Below are positions 42,195 to 54,166 of a stretch of 64,000 nt of DNA, in pieces. Where the stretch lies: NCBI RefSeq assembly GCF_034377285.1, contig NZ_CP139715.1, positions 3,890,001 to 3,954,000 on the forward strand, given 5' to 3'. Under the pieces are notes generated by a model. The model made no database searches, had not been told where the DNA came from, and was given only the letters and a program-made list of their open reading frames with translations. The DNA comes from Thalassobaculum sp. OXR-137. Lineage in GTDB: Bacteria > Pseudomonadota > Alphaproteobacteria > Thalassobaculales > Thalassobaculaceae. How positions within the stretch are numbered: position 1 is the stretch's first letter; the number at the start of each line of letters is the position of its first letter. A program made the position numbers and the translations under genes.

Positions 42195-44475
42195 GGTATG
42201 CCAGAGCCGGGTTTGTTTCGTTCAGGACCGTGGGCGGCGCCGAGAATACCAGACTAACCGCTGCGCCGCCTTCGGGTCGGTCGCGGAGTTCTATCGATCC
42301 GCCGTGATCTTCCATGATTTTCTTCACGATGGCCAGTCCAAGGCCCGTTCCCTTCTCGCGCGTGGTGACATAAGGCTCGGTCAGCCTGTCTCGCTCAGTG
42401 TCCGGCAAACCGCGGCCATTATCTGCGACAGTTGTCACAATCGCATCACCTCGTGGCTCGATTGTGACGAGGATGCTGCCCGGTGCCGCACCCTCGCCTT
42501 CCGCCTGCTGGCGCCCCTCGATGGCGTCCACCGCGTTCTGCAGAAGATTGGTCAGAGCCTGGCGGATCTGGCGCGAATCGCAGCGCAGGATCACCGGCCG
42601 GTCGCCGGTCTCGACGGTGACCTTCACCCCGGCCCGCGCCCCGCGCTGCAGGTCGGTCGCGGCGGTCACGATGTCGCGCAGGTCCTCGTCGCGCATCACC
42701 GGCGTCGGCATGCGGGCGAAGGAAGAGAACTCGTCCACCATACGGCCGATATCGCCGACCTGGCGCACGATGGTGTCGATCATCCGCGCGAAGGTCTCCG
42801 GATCGGACTCGATCTCCTTCAGGTATTTGCGGCGCAGGCGCTCGGCGGAGAGCTGAATCGGCGTGAGCGGGTTCTTGATCTCGTGGGCGATGCGCCGGGC
42901 GACATCGGCCCAGGCGGCCTTGCGCTGGGCCGACAGCAGCTCGGTCACATCGTCGAAGGTCAGCACGTAGCCGGAGATCACCCCGTCGGAGATCTCCGCG
43001 GTGACGCGGGCGTGGAAGATCCGGTGGTCGCCGTTCTCCAGGGTCATGGCGACCTGGTCGGTGGCCTCGCGCCACGGGCGCTGGGCCACCTCGGCGATCA
43101 GCGGATCGAATTCCGGCAGGGTCTCCGCGAAGGTGCTGCCGAGCCGCGTCTCCAGGTCGATGCCGAGCAGCCGGCTCGCCGCCCGGTTCGGCAGGTTGAT
43201 CCGGCCGTCGTCGTCCAGGCCGACCACGCCGGAGGACACCCCGCCGAGCACCGCCTCGGTGAAGCGCCGGCGCTCGTCGAGCTGGGTGTTGGCGTCGACC
43301 AGTTCTTCATGTTGCGACTCAAGTTGAGCCGTCATCCTGTTGAACGCGCGCGTCAAACTGGCGATCTCGTCCAACCCGACACCGAGGGGCACCCGCACCG
43401 ACAGGTCGCCGTGGCGCACCCGTTCCGCGCCGTCGATGAGCGAACTGACGGGGCGCACCAGCCGGTCGGCCAGCAACAGGCCGACCCAGATGGCGGCCAG
43501 CAGGATCAGCAGCGCCACCAGGGCGAAGACGATGGCGAAAGTGAGCTGGAAGTCCTGCCGCCTGCCCTCCAGCGCCTCGTATTGCGACACGGCGAGCTGG
43601 GTATCCTCGACCCGGGCGAGCAGGGCCGGATCGACGAAGCGGCCGACGAACAGGAAGGTGTCGACGATCTGGTTCAGGGCGACCAGCGCGCGCATCCGGT
43701 CGTCGTCCTCGGAGGTGATGATGACGACCTCGCCGCGCCGAGCGCGCTCCAGGTCGCTCTCCGGCACCGGCTCGAAATCGAAGGCGAAGGACAGGCCGGT
43801 TCGGGCATAGACCCGGCCGGCGCCGTCGAACACCACCGCCTCGGTCAGGTTGCGGACCGCCGCCTGGGCGGTGATGACCTGCTCGAACCGCCGGCTGTCG
43901 GACAGCAGGAACGGCGCTTCCCGGTTCAGGTCGTTGGCCATGGCCAGCACGTCGCCGCGGATGGTCTGGCGGTGCTCCTCCAGATAGGCCTCGGCCACCG
44001 CCGCCGACTGGGTGACGGCGGTCGATACCCGCTCGCTGAACCAGCCGCGCACCCCGAGATCGAAGAACACGGCGGAGAAGACCGAGACGATCAGCGTCGG
44101 CGTGACCGCGATCAGCGCGAACAGCAGCGCCAGCCGCAGATGCAGGCGCGCGCCGGCCAGCCCGCGCCGCCGCTCGACCCAGATGCGGATGAGCTGGCGC
44201 ACCACGAGGGCGCCCAGGCCGAGCAGGAAGGCGATGTTCAGGTAGACGCAGAGCAGGACCAGGTCCGGCGCCGGCCCTTCCGGACCCGAGCGGGTGATGA
44301 CGATGGCCGTGGCCGCACCGGACAGGATCGCCAGCACGCTGAAGGCGACCGCCAGCTTGCGTTCCAGGGCCACGCGGCGGGCCCATCGACGCAGCGCGTG
44401 CCACAGGGTCAGGCGCGGCGGTTCCGGCTGCCCCTCGGTGAAGGGGGCCTCGGTAAACGGGGATGTGCTGCTCAT
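42184..44475 (-). CDS. ntrY: NtrY sensor histidine kinase
   Basis: 763 residues from ATG 44475 (ATG 44517 is an alternative). N-terminal transmembrane segments at about 35-130 and a further one near 305-335 flank a periplasmic sensor region. HAMP (ADRLVRPVSSLIDGAERVRH), PAS, HisKA with the phospho-His in RRIAHEIKNPLTPIQLSAER, and HATPase (LQNAVDAI, DNGRGLPD, GTGLGLAIVKKI) follow. Partner of NtrX; the stop overlaps ntrX. Confidence 0.94.
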   Translation of the reverse strand: MSSTSPFTEAPFTEGQPEPPRLTLWHALRRWARRVALERKLAVAFSVLAILSGAATAIVITRSGPEGPAPDLVLLCVYLNIAFLLGLGALVVRQLIRIWVERRRGLAGARLHLRLALLFALIAVTPTLIVSVFSAVFFDLGVRGWFSERVSTAVTQSAAVAEAYLEEHRQTIRGDVLAMANDLNREAPFLLSDSRRFEQVITAQAAVRNLTEAVVFDGAGRVYARTGLSFAFDFEPVPESDLERARRGEVVIITSEDDDRMRALVALNQIVDTFLFVGRFVDPALLARVEDTQLAVSQYEALEGRRQDFQLTFAIVFALVALLILLAAIWVGLLLADRLVRPVSSLIDGAERVRHGDLSVRVPLGVGLDEIASLTRAFNRMTAQLESQHEELVDANTQLDERRRFTEAVLGGVSSGVVGLDDDGRINLPNRAASRLLGIDLETRLGSTFAETLPEFDPLIAEVAQRPWREATDQVAMTLENGDHRIFHARVTAEISDGVISGYVLTFDDVTELLSAQRKAAWADVARRIAHEIKNPLTPIQLSAERLRRKYLKEIESDPETFARMIDTIVRQVGDIGRMVDEFSSFARMPTPVMRDEDLRDIVTAATDLQRGARAGVKVTVETGDRPVILRCDSRQIRQALTNLLQNAVDAIEGRQQAEGEGAAPGSILVTIEPRGDAIVTTVADNGRGLPDTERDRLTEPYVTTREKGTGLGLAIVKKIMEDHGGSIELRDRPEGGAAVSLVFSAPPTVLNETNPALAYHGQ

Positions 44476-44530
44476 TATGCCGTCGCGGTGGTCCCACCGA
44501 TCGTCGCGGGCCGGCACCGGCCGGCAGCGA

Positions 44531-46008
<1,478 letters not shown>

Positions 46009-46012
<4 letters not shown>

Positions 46013-47186
46013 ATGTTGGTGCTCCCACCGGTTTCGGTTCCCGGAACGCCCTGCTGATCGCGCCGGCGGCGCACGCGGCGCGGCTTGGGCGCATCGACGA
46101 TCGGCAGGGTGAGGCGCAGGATCGTGCGGCGCGGCACCGAATCCACCTCGATCACGCCCCCATGGTCGGCCACCGCCTTGGCGACGAAGGCGAGGCCCAG
46201 GCCGGATCCGTTGGTCTTGGTCGTCACGAAGGGCTCGAACAGGTTGGCCTGAAGCTCCTCGGGAATGCCGGGGCCGTTGTCCTGCACGGTGACCTGCAGC
46301 GGCAGATGCACCCGCTCGCGCGAGCCGGCGACGGCCACCCGCATGCCGTGGCGGTAGCTGGTGGTCAGGGTGATCTCGCCCCCCTCCTCCGGCACCGCCT
46401 CGCTGGCGTTCTTGATCAGGTTGAGAAAGACCTGAACCAGCAGGTCGTGATTGCCGAGCACCGCCGGCAGCGACGGGTCATAGCGCTCGATGAAGGTCGC
46501 CTTGCGGCCGAAGCCGTTCTGGGCGACCCGGCGGCAGCGCTCCAGCACCTCGTGGATGTTGACGGCGGTGCGCTCGATCGGGCGTTCGTCGCTGAACACC
46601 TCCATGCGGTCGACCAGGGCGCAGATCCGGTCCGTCTCGTCGCAGATCAGCCGGGTGAGGATCTGCTCGTCCCCGTGCACCGACTGTTCGAGAAGCTGGG
46701 CCGCCCCGCGGATGCCGGACAGCGGGTTCTTCACCTCATGGGCGAGCATGGACGCCATGGCGCTGACCGACCGGGCGGCGCCGCGGTAGGAGAGCTGGCG
46801 GTGCATCTTCGACGCGATGGTGCGTTCCTGGAGGTTCACCGCGACCGCACCCGCTACTTCGGGGATCGGCGCGATCTGCACGTTCACCACGATCTGACCG
46901 ATGCGCGGGGACTCGATCTCCAGGTCGTAGTCGCTCAGCCCCGACTGGGACGTGCGGGACTGGGCGATCATGCCGAGCAGCGGGCTGTCCTGGGGCACCC
47001 AGTCGGTCAGGCTGCGCCCGGCGGCGGCGGCCACGCTGGAGGCCAGAAGGTTCTCGGCGGCGATGTTCAGGGACAGCACGCAATTGTCGCCGTCGAGGAC
47101 GATCACCGCCCAGGGCAGAGCGTTCAGTACCGTGTTGCCGTCCATGTAGGACGGGACACGATCCGGTCCCACCGTCGCCACTGCCG

Positions 47187-47190
<4 letters not shown>
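46009..47190 (-). CDS. ntrB: NtrB nitrogen-regulation sensor kinase/phosphatase
   Basis: 393 residues from ATG 47190; the frame runs open further upstream only as a shadow of dusB. Cytoplasmic PAS domain ([20 protein letters not shown]), HisKA with [20 protein letters not shown] (phospho-His), and HATPase ([39 protein letters not shown]). Controlled by PII and phosphorylates NtrC. The start overlaps the dusB stop, giving dusB-ntrB-ntrC as one unit. Confidence 0.96.
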
Positions 47191-48203
<1,013 letters not shown>

Positions 48204-48320
48204 TTAATAGGCATCCACCGATTGTGACCAATGTTTGGGCAAGATAGCCGGGAATCTATGTATCGCAAAGGGCCTATGCACCCGGGCCCGGTTCGGGCCG
48301 CCGCGCAGGGCGGAAACGCG

Positions 48321-49127
48321 CTAGGTCCCGAGCAGCGCGTGAACCGCTTTCACCCCGGGATAGGCCAGGGTGAGAAGCAGGTAGACCGCGAGAACGCCCC
48401 GCACCGCCCGCCGTCCCCGCAGACCGAGTCGGGCATGGGCGAAGAGCACTCCCCCTACCACGGCGAACGCGCCGAGCGACAGGATGGATTTGTGATCGCT
48501 GCTCAGCCAGCCGTGGCCGGCGGTCACGTTGAGGGCCATTCCCGACAGGATTCCGATGCCCAGGACGATCTCCGCCGTGGTCAGCAGCCGGAACAGCAGC
48601 GTCTCGGCATCGGCCACCGCCGGCAGGCCGGCGCTCAGCCCGCCGGACCGTTTCGCCTTCAGCGCCCGCTCCTTCAGGAACACGCCGAGACCGGCCACCG
48701 CCGCCAGGGTCGCCAGGGCGTACGTCGCCAGCGACACCACGATATGCAGCACCACCCAGCCCTCGGGCATGCCGCTGACGCCGCCCGCCGCCGGCCGGTC
48801 CAGCAGGCTCGCCAGCACGACCATGATCAGCAGATACGGGCCGAGCAGCCCGGCAAGCCGGGCCATGGTGGGCGACAGGGCCGAGATCGCGGCGAACAGG
48901 CCCATCGTCGCCGCCGCCGAGACCCAGAGCGCGGCGCCCAGGCCGCCGTCCCAATGGTCGCCGAACCGCACCAGGGTCCAGCCGACCACGCCAAGGGCGG
49001 CGACCGCCACGGCGATCCAGAACCGCCGGTCGCGGGCGGGAAGCGGTCGCGAGGCGAGCAGCGCCATCGGCAGGATGGAGACCACCGCCGACAGATTGAC
49101 CAGCATTGAGTTGCCCAGCAGAGACAT
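48321..49127 (-). CDS. Inner-membrane CcsA/CcmC-like cytochrome c assembly family protein
   Basis: 268 residues with about eight hydrophobic segments. The tail-half sequence [20 protein letters not shown] and [20 protein letters not shown] resembles the YpjD/CcsA family (histidines on the periplasmic face). Such proteins are linked to haem handling, but this single gene is distant from the WWD-motif core proteins and I do not see the WWD tryptophan motif. Divergent from ispDF with 87 bp between the starts. Confidence 0.7.
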   Translation of the reverse strand: MSLLGNSMLVNLSAVVSILPMALLASRPLPARDRRFWIAVAVAALGVVGWTLVRFGDHWDGGLGAALWVSAAATMGLFAAISALSPTMARLAGLLGPYLLIMVVLASLLDRPAAGGVSGMPEGWVVLHIVVSLATYALATLAAVAGLGVFLKERALKAKRSGGLSAGLPAVADAETLLFRLLTTAEIVLGIGILSGMALNVTAGHGWLSSDHKSILSLGAFAVVGGVLFAHARLGLRGRRAVRGVLAVYLLLTLAYPGVKAVHALLGT

Positions 49128-49214
49128 GGGCCGTTGCCTACACTAAGATCCGCCCCCACTCCAGCGGCCACCATAGACCCGATTTTTTGCAATGACTTCT
49201 CGGAACTTCCCGCG

Positions 49215-50411
49215 ATGACAACCACCGCGCTGATCGTCGCCGCCGGCAGGGGCGAGCGCGCAGGCGGCGGCCTGCCGAAACAGTACCGGCCGCTCGGCGG
49301 CGTCCCCGTGCTGCGCCGGGCCGTGCTGGCCTTCCTGCGGCATCCCCGCATCGACACGGTGCGGGTGATGATCGCCGAGGAGCATCGCGCCCTGTACGAC
49401 GCCGCGGTGGCCGGACTCGACCTGGGCGCGCCGGTGATCGGCGGGGCCGAGCGCCAGGGCTCGGTGCTGAACGGGCTGGAGAGCCTGAGCGGTGACGCGC
49501 CGGAGGTCGTGCTGATTCACGATGCCGCCCGGCCGCTGCTGCCGGCAGCGGTGATCGACCGGGTCCTGGACGCGCTGGAGACGTCGCCCGCCGCCCTGCC
49601 CGTGCTGGCGGTGGCCGACACGCTGAAGCGCGGCGCGGACGGGCTGGCGGCCGGCACGGTCAGCCGCGACGGGCTGTGGCGGGCGCAGACACCCCAGGGC
49701 ATGGCCTTCGACGCGGTCCTCGACGCCCATCGCCGGGCGGCGGCCGATGGCGTGACCGTCACCGACGATGCCGCGCTGATGGAATGGGCCGGACACGCGG
49801 TGGCGCTGGTGCCGGGATCGGAGGATGCGATGAAGATCACCACGGCGCAGGATTTCGCGCTCGCCGACCGGCTGTTGGCCGGGACCCTGGAAACCCGGGT
49901 CGGCACCGGCTTCGACGTGCACCGGCTGGGCGCCAAGACGCCCGGCGGGGTGGACGGCGTGGCGCTGGGCGGCATCGTCATCCCGCACGACCAGGCGTTG
50001 CTCGGCCATTCCGACGCCGATGTGGGTCTGCACGCGATCACCGACGCCCTGCTCGGCGCGCTGGGCGACGGCGATATCGGCGCCCATTTCCCGCCCAGCG
50101 ACCCGCAATGGAAGGGTGCCGCCTCGGACCGCTTTCTGGCCGATGCCTGCCGCCGGGTGCGTGACGCCGGCGGGCAGATCCGCCACCTGGACCTGACCGT
50201 GATATGCGAACGGCCCAAGGTCGGCCCGCACCGTGAGGCCATGCGCGCCCGCATCGCCGAGATCTGCGGCGTGCCGGTGGCCCGTGTCTCGGTGAAGGCG
50301 ACCACGACCGAGCGGCTCGGCTTCCCCGGCCGCGGCGAAGGCATCGCCGCCCAGGCGGCCGCGACCATTGCCCTGCCGGCCCCGGAAGAGCTGTGTGTTG
50401 ACGGACAGTAG
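49215..50411 (+). CDS. ispDF: Bifunctional IspD/IspF enzyme (MEP isoprenoid pathway)
   Basis: 398 residues from ATG 49215. The IspD part (1-220) has [27 protein letters not shown] and AVADTLKR, and makes CDP-methylerythritol. The IspF part (about 232-398) has [29 protein letters not shown], and [16 protein letters not shown], and makes the cyclic diphosphate. The fusion is usual in Alphaproteobacteria. The Mu-like prophage begins shortly after its stop, possibly without disrupting it. Confidence 0.95.
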   Translation: MTTTALIVAAGRGERAGGGLPKQYRPLGGVPVLRRAVLAFLRHPRIDTVRVMIAEEHRALYDAAVAGLDLGAPVIGGAERQGSVLNGLESLSGDAPEVVLIHDAARPLLPAAVIDRVLDALETSPAALPVLAVADTLKRGADGLAAGTVSRDGLWRAQTPQGMAFDAVLDAHRRAAADGVTVTDDAALMEWAGHAVALVPGSEDAMKITTAQDFALADRLLAGTLETRVGTGFDVHRLGAKTPGGVDGVALGGIVIPHDQALLGHSDADVGLHAITDALLGALGDGDIGAHFPPSDPQWKGAASDRFLADACRRVRDAGGQIRHLDLTVICERPKVGPHREAMRARIAEICGVPVARVSVKATTTERLGFPGRGEGIAAQAAATIALPAPEELCVDGQ

Positions 50412-50828
50412 GTTCTAGAGAAACCCGTTACAAACCGTTATCCGGCGTGACAACTCGTGACAGGCGCAGGGTTCTGCGGAAAACGGGGCGGGTGTCACCC
50501 CCGGGCGGCCGCGGCGGGTTCGGGAGTAAATTCGGCGATTTCGCGCCTGATCGCGCCGGACAGGCGATATTTAAGCGGTCGGCGCATAAACGTTCAAGCG
50601 GCGTTTAAACGCCCAGAAACTGCGAGTTACAGGGCGCCGATCCCGCCGGGGGCACCCTGAAATCAGAACCTCAAGGTGGGACGTTTGGCGATTTCACCAC
50701 CGTAGACGTCCCACCTTACGTTAAGCCATTGAAGCATAGCTGTGATCACCGAGGAGAGGCGGCGGATTCGCGGAATCAAGGTGGGACGCAATCTTGCCGC
50801 CCAAAGTCAGCGAAGTCGCGCCCGCGTT
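50412..50828. promoter_or_regulatory. Prophage left-end region with three AAGGTGGGACG repeats
   Basis: No gene in 417 bp. AAGGTGGGACG(T) occurs at 50673-50684, inverted at 50706-50717 (ACGTCCCACCTT), and again at 50778-50788. Upstream, at 50430-50470, near-repeats GTTACAA/GTTATC/GTGACAA occur, and TTAAGCG/TTCAAGCG/TTTAAACG near 50575-50610. These are the right place for MuA-binding end sites; which family of repeats is bound by MuA or by a repressor is not known. Confidence 0.5.
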
Positions 50829-51521
50829 TCAGGGCTCAGAGGCCACCTCCGATGCCGCGGGTTTGCCTGCAGCGCCCACCTCGTCCCTAACTGCGGAGGA
50901 CAGGAGCGTAAGGTCCTCGACCGTCATTTCGTGGCGGAAGGCGAGCGTGCGCAGCTGCTCCTTGAAGAGCGGCGAGGGCGTCCAACCGACCGCCGCCAGC
51001 GCCTCATCGACAGCCGCGTAAGCAGCGCGAATGCGGACACCGACGTCCTTGACCCGCTGCTCCATGCGACGGTCGGCCCCCCTATCGTCGAAGGCCGTGC
51101 GCAGATAAAGATCGGCCTCGGCGCGCCGAGCGCCCGAAGCGCCGCCGCCGCGAGCGAGCGACTGTAGCTCCACATAGATCGGCCAGAGCGCATCATCGTG
51201 GCCGAGCGCGTCAGCCGAGACCGGCAGATCCACATGCTCCATCAAGGTTTCGCGGATCTCCAGAAGCCGTCGATCGATCTCGTCCTCGGGCAGCATCTGC
51301 GGATTGGAAGAGCGCATCTCCCCACGGCCCGTCGCCAGCCATTCGATGGAAACACCGGCGGCGTCGGCTATGGCGGCAGCCTTATCGATGCTCGGGGCGC
51401 TCCCTTTCAGATACTTCCGCAGGCTGCCATCGCCAACGCCGCTGCGCTTTGCGAAGGCGTGGACGGGCTCCAGTCCGATAGCGGTTTTCAGCCGTTCGGC
51501 GAACTCGGTTTCCTCGCTCAT
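50829..51521 (-). CDS. Prophage XRE-type repressor
   Basis: 230 residues. N-terminal helix-turn-helix at about 8-65 (AKRSGVGDGSLRKYLKGSAP, then AAAIADAAGVSIEWLATGRG) resembles Mu-like c repressors. The C-terminal part is helical without an S24 peptidase signature, so it is probably not SOS-cleaved. It is divergent from the Ner-like gene, with a near-palindrome GTACGAATATTCATAC in between. Likely lysogeny regulator. Confidence 0.8.
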   Translation of the reverse strand: MSEETEFAERLKTAIGLEPVHAFAKRSGVGDGSLRKYLKGSAPSIDKAAAIADAAGVSIEWLATGRGEMRSSNPQMLPEDEIDRRLLEIRETLMEHVDLPVSADALGHDDALWPIYVELQSLARGGGASGARRAEADLYLRTAFDDRGADRRMEQRVKDVGVRIRAAYAAVDEALAAVGWTPSPLFKEQLRTLAFRHEMTVEDLTLLSSAVRDEVGAAGKPAASEVASEP

Positions 51522-51565
51522 TGCGCGGCATCCACCAGCGAAGCCTGAGCGAAAATCACCCCAAA

Positions 51566-51581
51566 GTACGAATATTCATAC
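51566..51581. promoter_or_regulatory. Repressor/Ner operator candidate
   Basis: GTACGAATATTCATAC is a 16-bp near-perfect palindrome in the 167-bp gap between the divergent repressor and Ner-like genes. It lies just upstream of TTGATA (51584-51589), a plausible -35 for the rightward promoter. Confidence 0.5.
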
Positions 51582-51688
51582 TTTTGATATTGATCTGTTT
51601 GCACCATAGTGCGAGCCTTCACAAACGTTCACTCAAAACCCCGAACGAAGCCGGCCCTGCCAGGCCGGCCACACGACAGGAGAAGCCC

Positions 51689-51994
51689 ATGGCGAAACGC
51701 CGTGCCGCGGATAAGGACCCGATGGAGATCCGGTTCCTCTTGAATCGCAAAGGCCTGACCTTCGCGGACGTCGACCGGATGTACGGTCTGCCGAAGTCAG
51801 TCGCGCGAGTCACCGCCCGCTGCCCCAATCCGAAAGGCGAGTTGGCGATCGCGGAATGCCTCGGCATGTCGCCGCGCGAGATCTGGCCCAGCCGTTACGA
51901 CCCGAGCACGGGAGAGCGCCTGAAGCCTCAACCCGGCTCGCACTATACGGATCGCCCGAAGTTTCGTCAGCAACACCAGCAGAAGGTGGCCTGA
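51689..51994 (+). CDS. ner: Ner/Nlp-like DNA-binding protein
   Basis: 101 residues from ATG 51689. The sequence has the Ner arrangement: IRFLLNRKGLTFADVDRMYG, then GLPKSVARVTARCPNPKGEL, then AIAECLGMSPREIWPSRYDP. Ner negatively regulates early transcription in Mu. First rightward prophage gene. The longer in-frame start upstream lacks coding character. Confidence 0.85.
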   Translation: MAKRRAADKDPMEIRFLLNRKGLTFADVDRMYGLPKSVARVTARCPNPKGELAIAECLGMSPREIWPSRYDPSTGERLKPQPGSHYTDRPKFRQQHQQKVA

Positions 51995-51995
51995 C

Positions 51996-52226
51996 ATGAG
52001 CATCATCAAGAAGCTCGTCGCGTTCTTGAGCCCCGCCCCTCGTCCGACCTCGATCGCCAGCAGCTTCAGCGACCAGAAGGCGGCCCAGGATCATGTGGCG
52101 GCAAGGCGAGCGTATCTCGAAAGATCTCGCCGACTCGCTCAAGCGTCATCCGGTGGAAATCCATCGCCAGGCTCTGCTGAGCCGGCGAACGGTCGAGGTC
52201 GCCCTGGCGATCGAGGGCGTCGGTGA
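51996..52226 (+). CDS. Small hypothetical prophage protein
   Basis: 76 residues, starting one base after the ner-like stop with a GAAGG site upstream. MSIIKKLVAFLSPAPRPTSI then a charged helix. The last 160 bp overlap the convergent gene on the other strand, so only one of the two may be real over that stretch. Function unknown. Confidence 0.45.
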   Translation: MSIIKKLVAFLSPAPRPTSIASSFSDQKAAQDHVAARRAYLERSRRLAQASSGGNPSPGSAEPANGRGRPGDRGRR

Positions 52227-52365
52227 ATCCAGCCATGCGCTCCAGCACCCGCTCCGCGCCCTCCGGCGCTAGTGCTCCGCCGCGCACCAGCTCCGCCATC
52301 AACACCCCGAAGGCCATGCACCAGGTTGTGGCCGCCTCTAGCGCCAGGTCGTCGTTGATATCCAT
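52066..52365 (-). CDS. Small hypothetical prophage protein on the opposite strand
   Basis: 99 residues from ATG 52365 with an AGGAG/GAGGA site. MDINDDLALEAATTWCMAFG, LVRGGALAPEGAERVLERMA and MTLERVGEIFRDTLA look like genuine coding sequence. It is transcribed against the early operon and overlaps the 3' half of 51996-52226. Function unknown. Confidence 0.5.
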   Translation of the reverse strand: MDINDDLALEAATTWCMAFGVLMAELVRGGALAPEGAERVLERMAGFTDALDRQGDLDRSPAQQSLAMDFHRMTLERVGEIFRDTLALPPHDPGPPSGR

Positions 52366-52449
52366 GTCCTCATCTCCTGCATCCGTTGGTCGTATGTCGA
52401 TAGTCCACGATCCCGTCTTGCTAGACAGCGTCAAAACGGGGGGGGTGTC

Positions 52450-53349
52450 GTGACGGTGGCCGGCACAGAACAGATCCACAGGATCCCGCTCGACCAAATC
52501 GACGTCGTCGACCGGCTGCGGGTGGTCGACCCCGCTCATGTCGCCGCGATCGCCGAAAGCATCCGCGACATCGGGCAGAGCCAGCCCATCGAGGTCCGCA
52601 AGGCGCCCGGAAGCGAGAAGTTGCTCCGCGATCGATACATCCTGGTGTCCGGCGCGCACCGCATCGAGGCGGTGCGCGACCTCGGGTACCTCGATATCGA
52701 GGCCCGTATCGTGGTCGCGACCGATACTGAGGCCCGGCTGCGCGAGATCGACGAGAACCTGGCGCGCCACGATCTGAACCCGCTGGACCGGGCAGCCTCC
52801 TATGCCCTGCGCAAGGAGTATTACGAGAAGCTGTATCCAGGAGCGGTTCAGGGCGCGGCCGGCCTGCAAGCCATTGAAAAAGGCCAAACTGCAAAAATTG
52901 CAGTTTGGTCGTCGGTCCTCTCCTTCGCCGCCGCGACCGCTCGGTCGACCGGCCGCGCCGAGCGCACGGTCTGGCGCGCCGTTCAGATGTACGACCGCCT
53001 GGCGCCAGCAGTCCGCGCCCGCATCGCCGGTACATCGATCGCCCGCCAGGAGGGTGAGCTGTTCCGGCTCTCCAGGCTGACGGCCGAGGAGCAGGCGCAG
53101 GCGGTCGATCTGATGTTGACCGAAGGTGGCCCGCGCAAGGTCGCGGATGCGGCCGCCGCCATCCGAGGCCAGCGCGACAATCAGCCCGATGCCGACAAAT
53201 CCAGCCGCGCCGCCGAGCGCGAAGTCACCCGCCTTGCCACCTGGCTGCGCCGGGCGCCCAAGCGGGTCCGCAACATGTTCTTCGCGCTCATCCGTGACGA
53301 GTTCGTCGCGTGGCTGGCCGAGCGCGACCAACCGGAGGAAGACGCATGA
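52450..53349 (+). CDS. ParB-like nuclease-domain protein
   Basis: 299 residues from GTG 52450. N-terminal ParB/sulfiredoxin fold (ESIRDIGQSQPIEVRK, YILVSGAHRIEAVRDLGY, containing the GxHR-type GAHR motif) and ENLARHDLNPLDRA. A helix-rich DNA-binding part follows (TAKIAVWSSVLSFAAATARS). ParB-like proteins occur in the early region of many Mu-like phages; here it may help control DNA or act as a nuclease. Its stop overlaps the next start. Confidence 0.85.
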   Translation: MTVAGTEQIHRIPLDQIDVVDRLRVVDPAHVAAIAESIRDIGQSQPIEVRKAPGSEKLLRDRYILVSGAHRIEAVRDLGYLDIEARIVVATDTEARLREIDENLARHDLNPLDRAASYALRKEYYEKLYPGAVQGAAGLQAIEKGQTAKIAVWSSVLSFAAATARSTGRAERTVWRAVQMYDRLAPAVRARIAGTSIARQEGELFRLSRLTAEEQAQAVDLMLTEGGPRKVADAAAAIRGQRDNQPDADKSSRAAEREVTRLATWLRRAPKRVRNMFFALIRDEFVAWLAERDQPEEDA

Positions 53350-53681
53350 GCGACAACGCACGCGATCCCAATTCCGCCACACCCGCACAGAAGCGCGCCG
53401 AACTTCTCTCGACGTTCTTCTTGGGCGACCGCCGGCCCGGCAGCGTGCCGGCCGACCCCGCCATCTACAACGGCGCGAGCGGGAGAGACACCTTCCTGGC
53501 ATGGGCGGACGCCCAAGGGTGGAGTGGTCGCGACTGGGACGAGCTCCTGCTGACCGTTCTGCTCAACCGGGGCCGCCTAGAGGGGCCGTTCACCGTAACC
53601 GTCAAGCTCGAGGATCGCGGCGGGCTCACCGAAGAGCGGGCGTCCGCTCTCTTGCGCTCTGTCTACGGCCTCAGCCGCTAG
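53346..53681 (+). CDS. Hypothetical prophage protein
   Basis: 111 residues, ATG overlapping the parB-like stop by 4 bp. Middle part RDTFLAWADAQGWSGRDWDE, with a helix-rich end (EERASALLRSVYGLSR). No known motif. Its 3' end overlaps a convergent small gene by 11 bp. Confidence 0.55.
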   Translation: MSDNARDPNSATPAQKRAELLSTFFLGDRRPGSVPADPAIYNGASGRDTFLAWADAQGWSGRDWDELLLTVLLNRGRLEGPFTVTVKLEDRGGLTEERASALLRSVYGLSR

Positions 53682-53880
53682 GTCCCGGCATGTTGCGGAT
53701 CCCCTCCAGAGCGGCATCGACCGACTCGCCGAGGTCCTCGGCGTCGCTGAGGTGTGAGCGGAGAACCTCGATCTCCGCGAGCAAGGCTTCCTTGTCCAGG
53801 ACGCCTGACCGCACAAGGACGCGAATAGCGGCTGTCGACATCAAGAAGTTCGAGATCAGCAATCCATCGTCAGTGGCCAT
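53671..53880 (-). CDS. Small hypothetical prophage protein on the opposite strand
   Basis: 69 residues from ATG 53880 (GGAGAG site upstream). MATDDGLLISNFLMSTAAIR, then an acidic helix (LLAEIEVLRSHLSDAEDLGE). Transcribed against the early operon. Together with 52066-52365 and 61669-61905 it makes a set of small leftward genes in the prophage. Function unknown. Confidence 0.5.
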   Translation of the reverse strand: MATDDGLLISNFLMSTAAIRVLVRSGVLDKEALLAEIEVLRSHLSDAEDLGESVDAALEGIRNMPGPSG

Positions 53881-53980
53881 CGTTCTCTCCATCGGTTGTG
53901 TTGCAACTCCGATGGTAGAGCGCGGCCGGGCGCGCGTCACGGTTGTGATGCGTAGCCCGGCCGTCGCTCCTGGGGGGGGT

Positions 53981-54166
53981 ATGGCTGACCGCGATCCTCG
54001 TCAGCTGGTGACCGCCCCTTCGCAATGGCTCGACGGGGCGCCGTTCGCTGTCGACCTCACCGACCAGGGCCTGCAGTACGTCATCCCCGGCTGCGAGCGC
54101 CTGGATGGCGAGGCCACAACGACCCCGCAACAGCTCCTTAAATGGCTGCGGAGGGCGCGCACATGA
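53981..54166 (+). CDS. Small hypothetical prophage protein
   Basis: 61 residues (MADRDPRQLVTAPSQWLDGA...), ATG after GGGGGG. Compact, with a C-terminal basic helix (QQLLKWLRRART). Its stop overlaps the methyltransferase start (ATGA at 54163). Function unknown. Confidence 0.5.
   Translation: MADRDPRQLVTAPSQWLDGAPFAVDLTDQGLQYVIPGCERLDGEATTTPQQLLKWLRRART

Noticed and set aside
53972..53979. Run of eight G before the small gene at 53981
   Set aside because: It is at the ribosome-binding position and probably acts as one; no evidence for phase variation from a single sequence.
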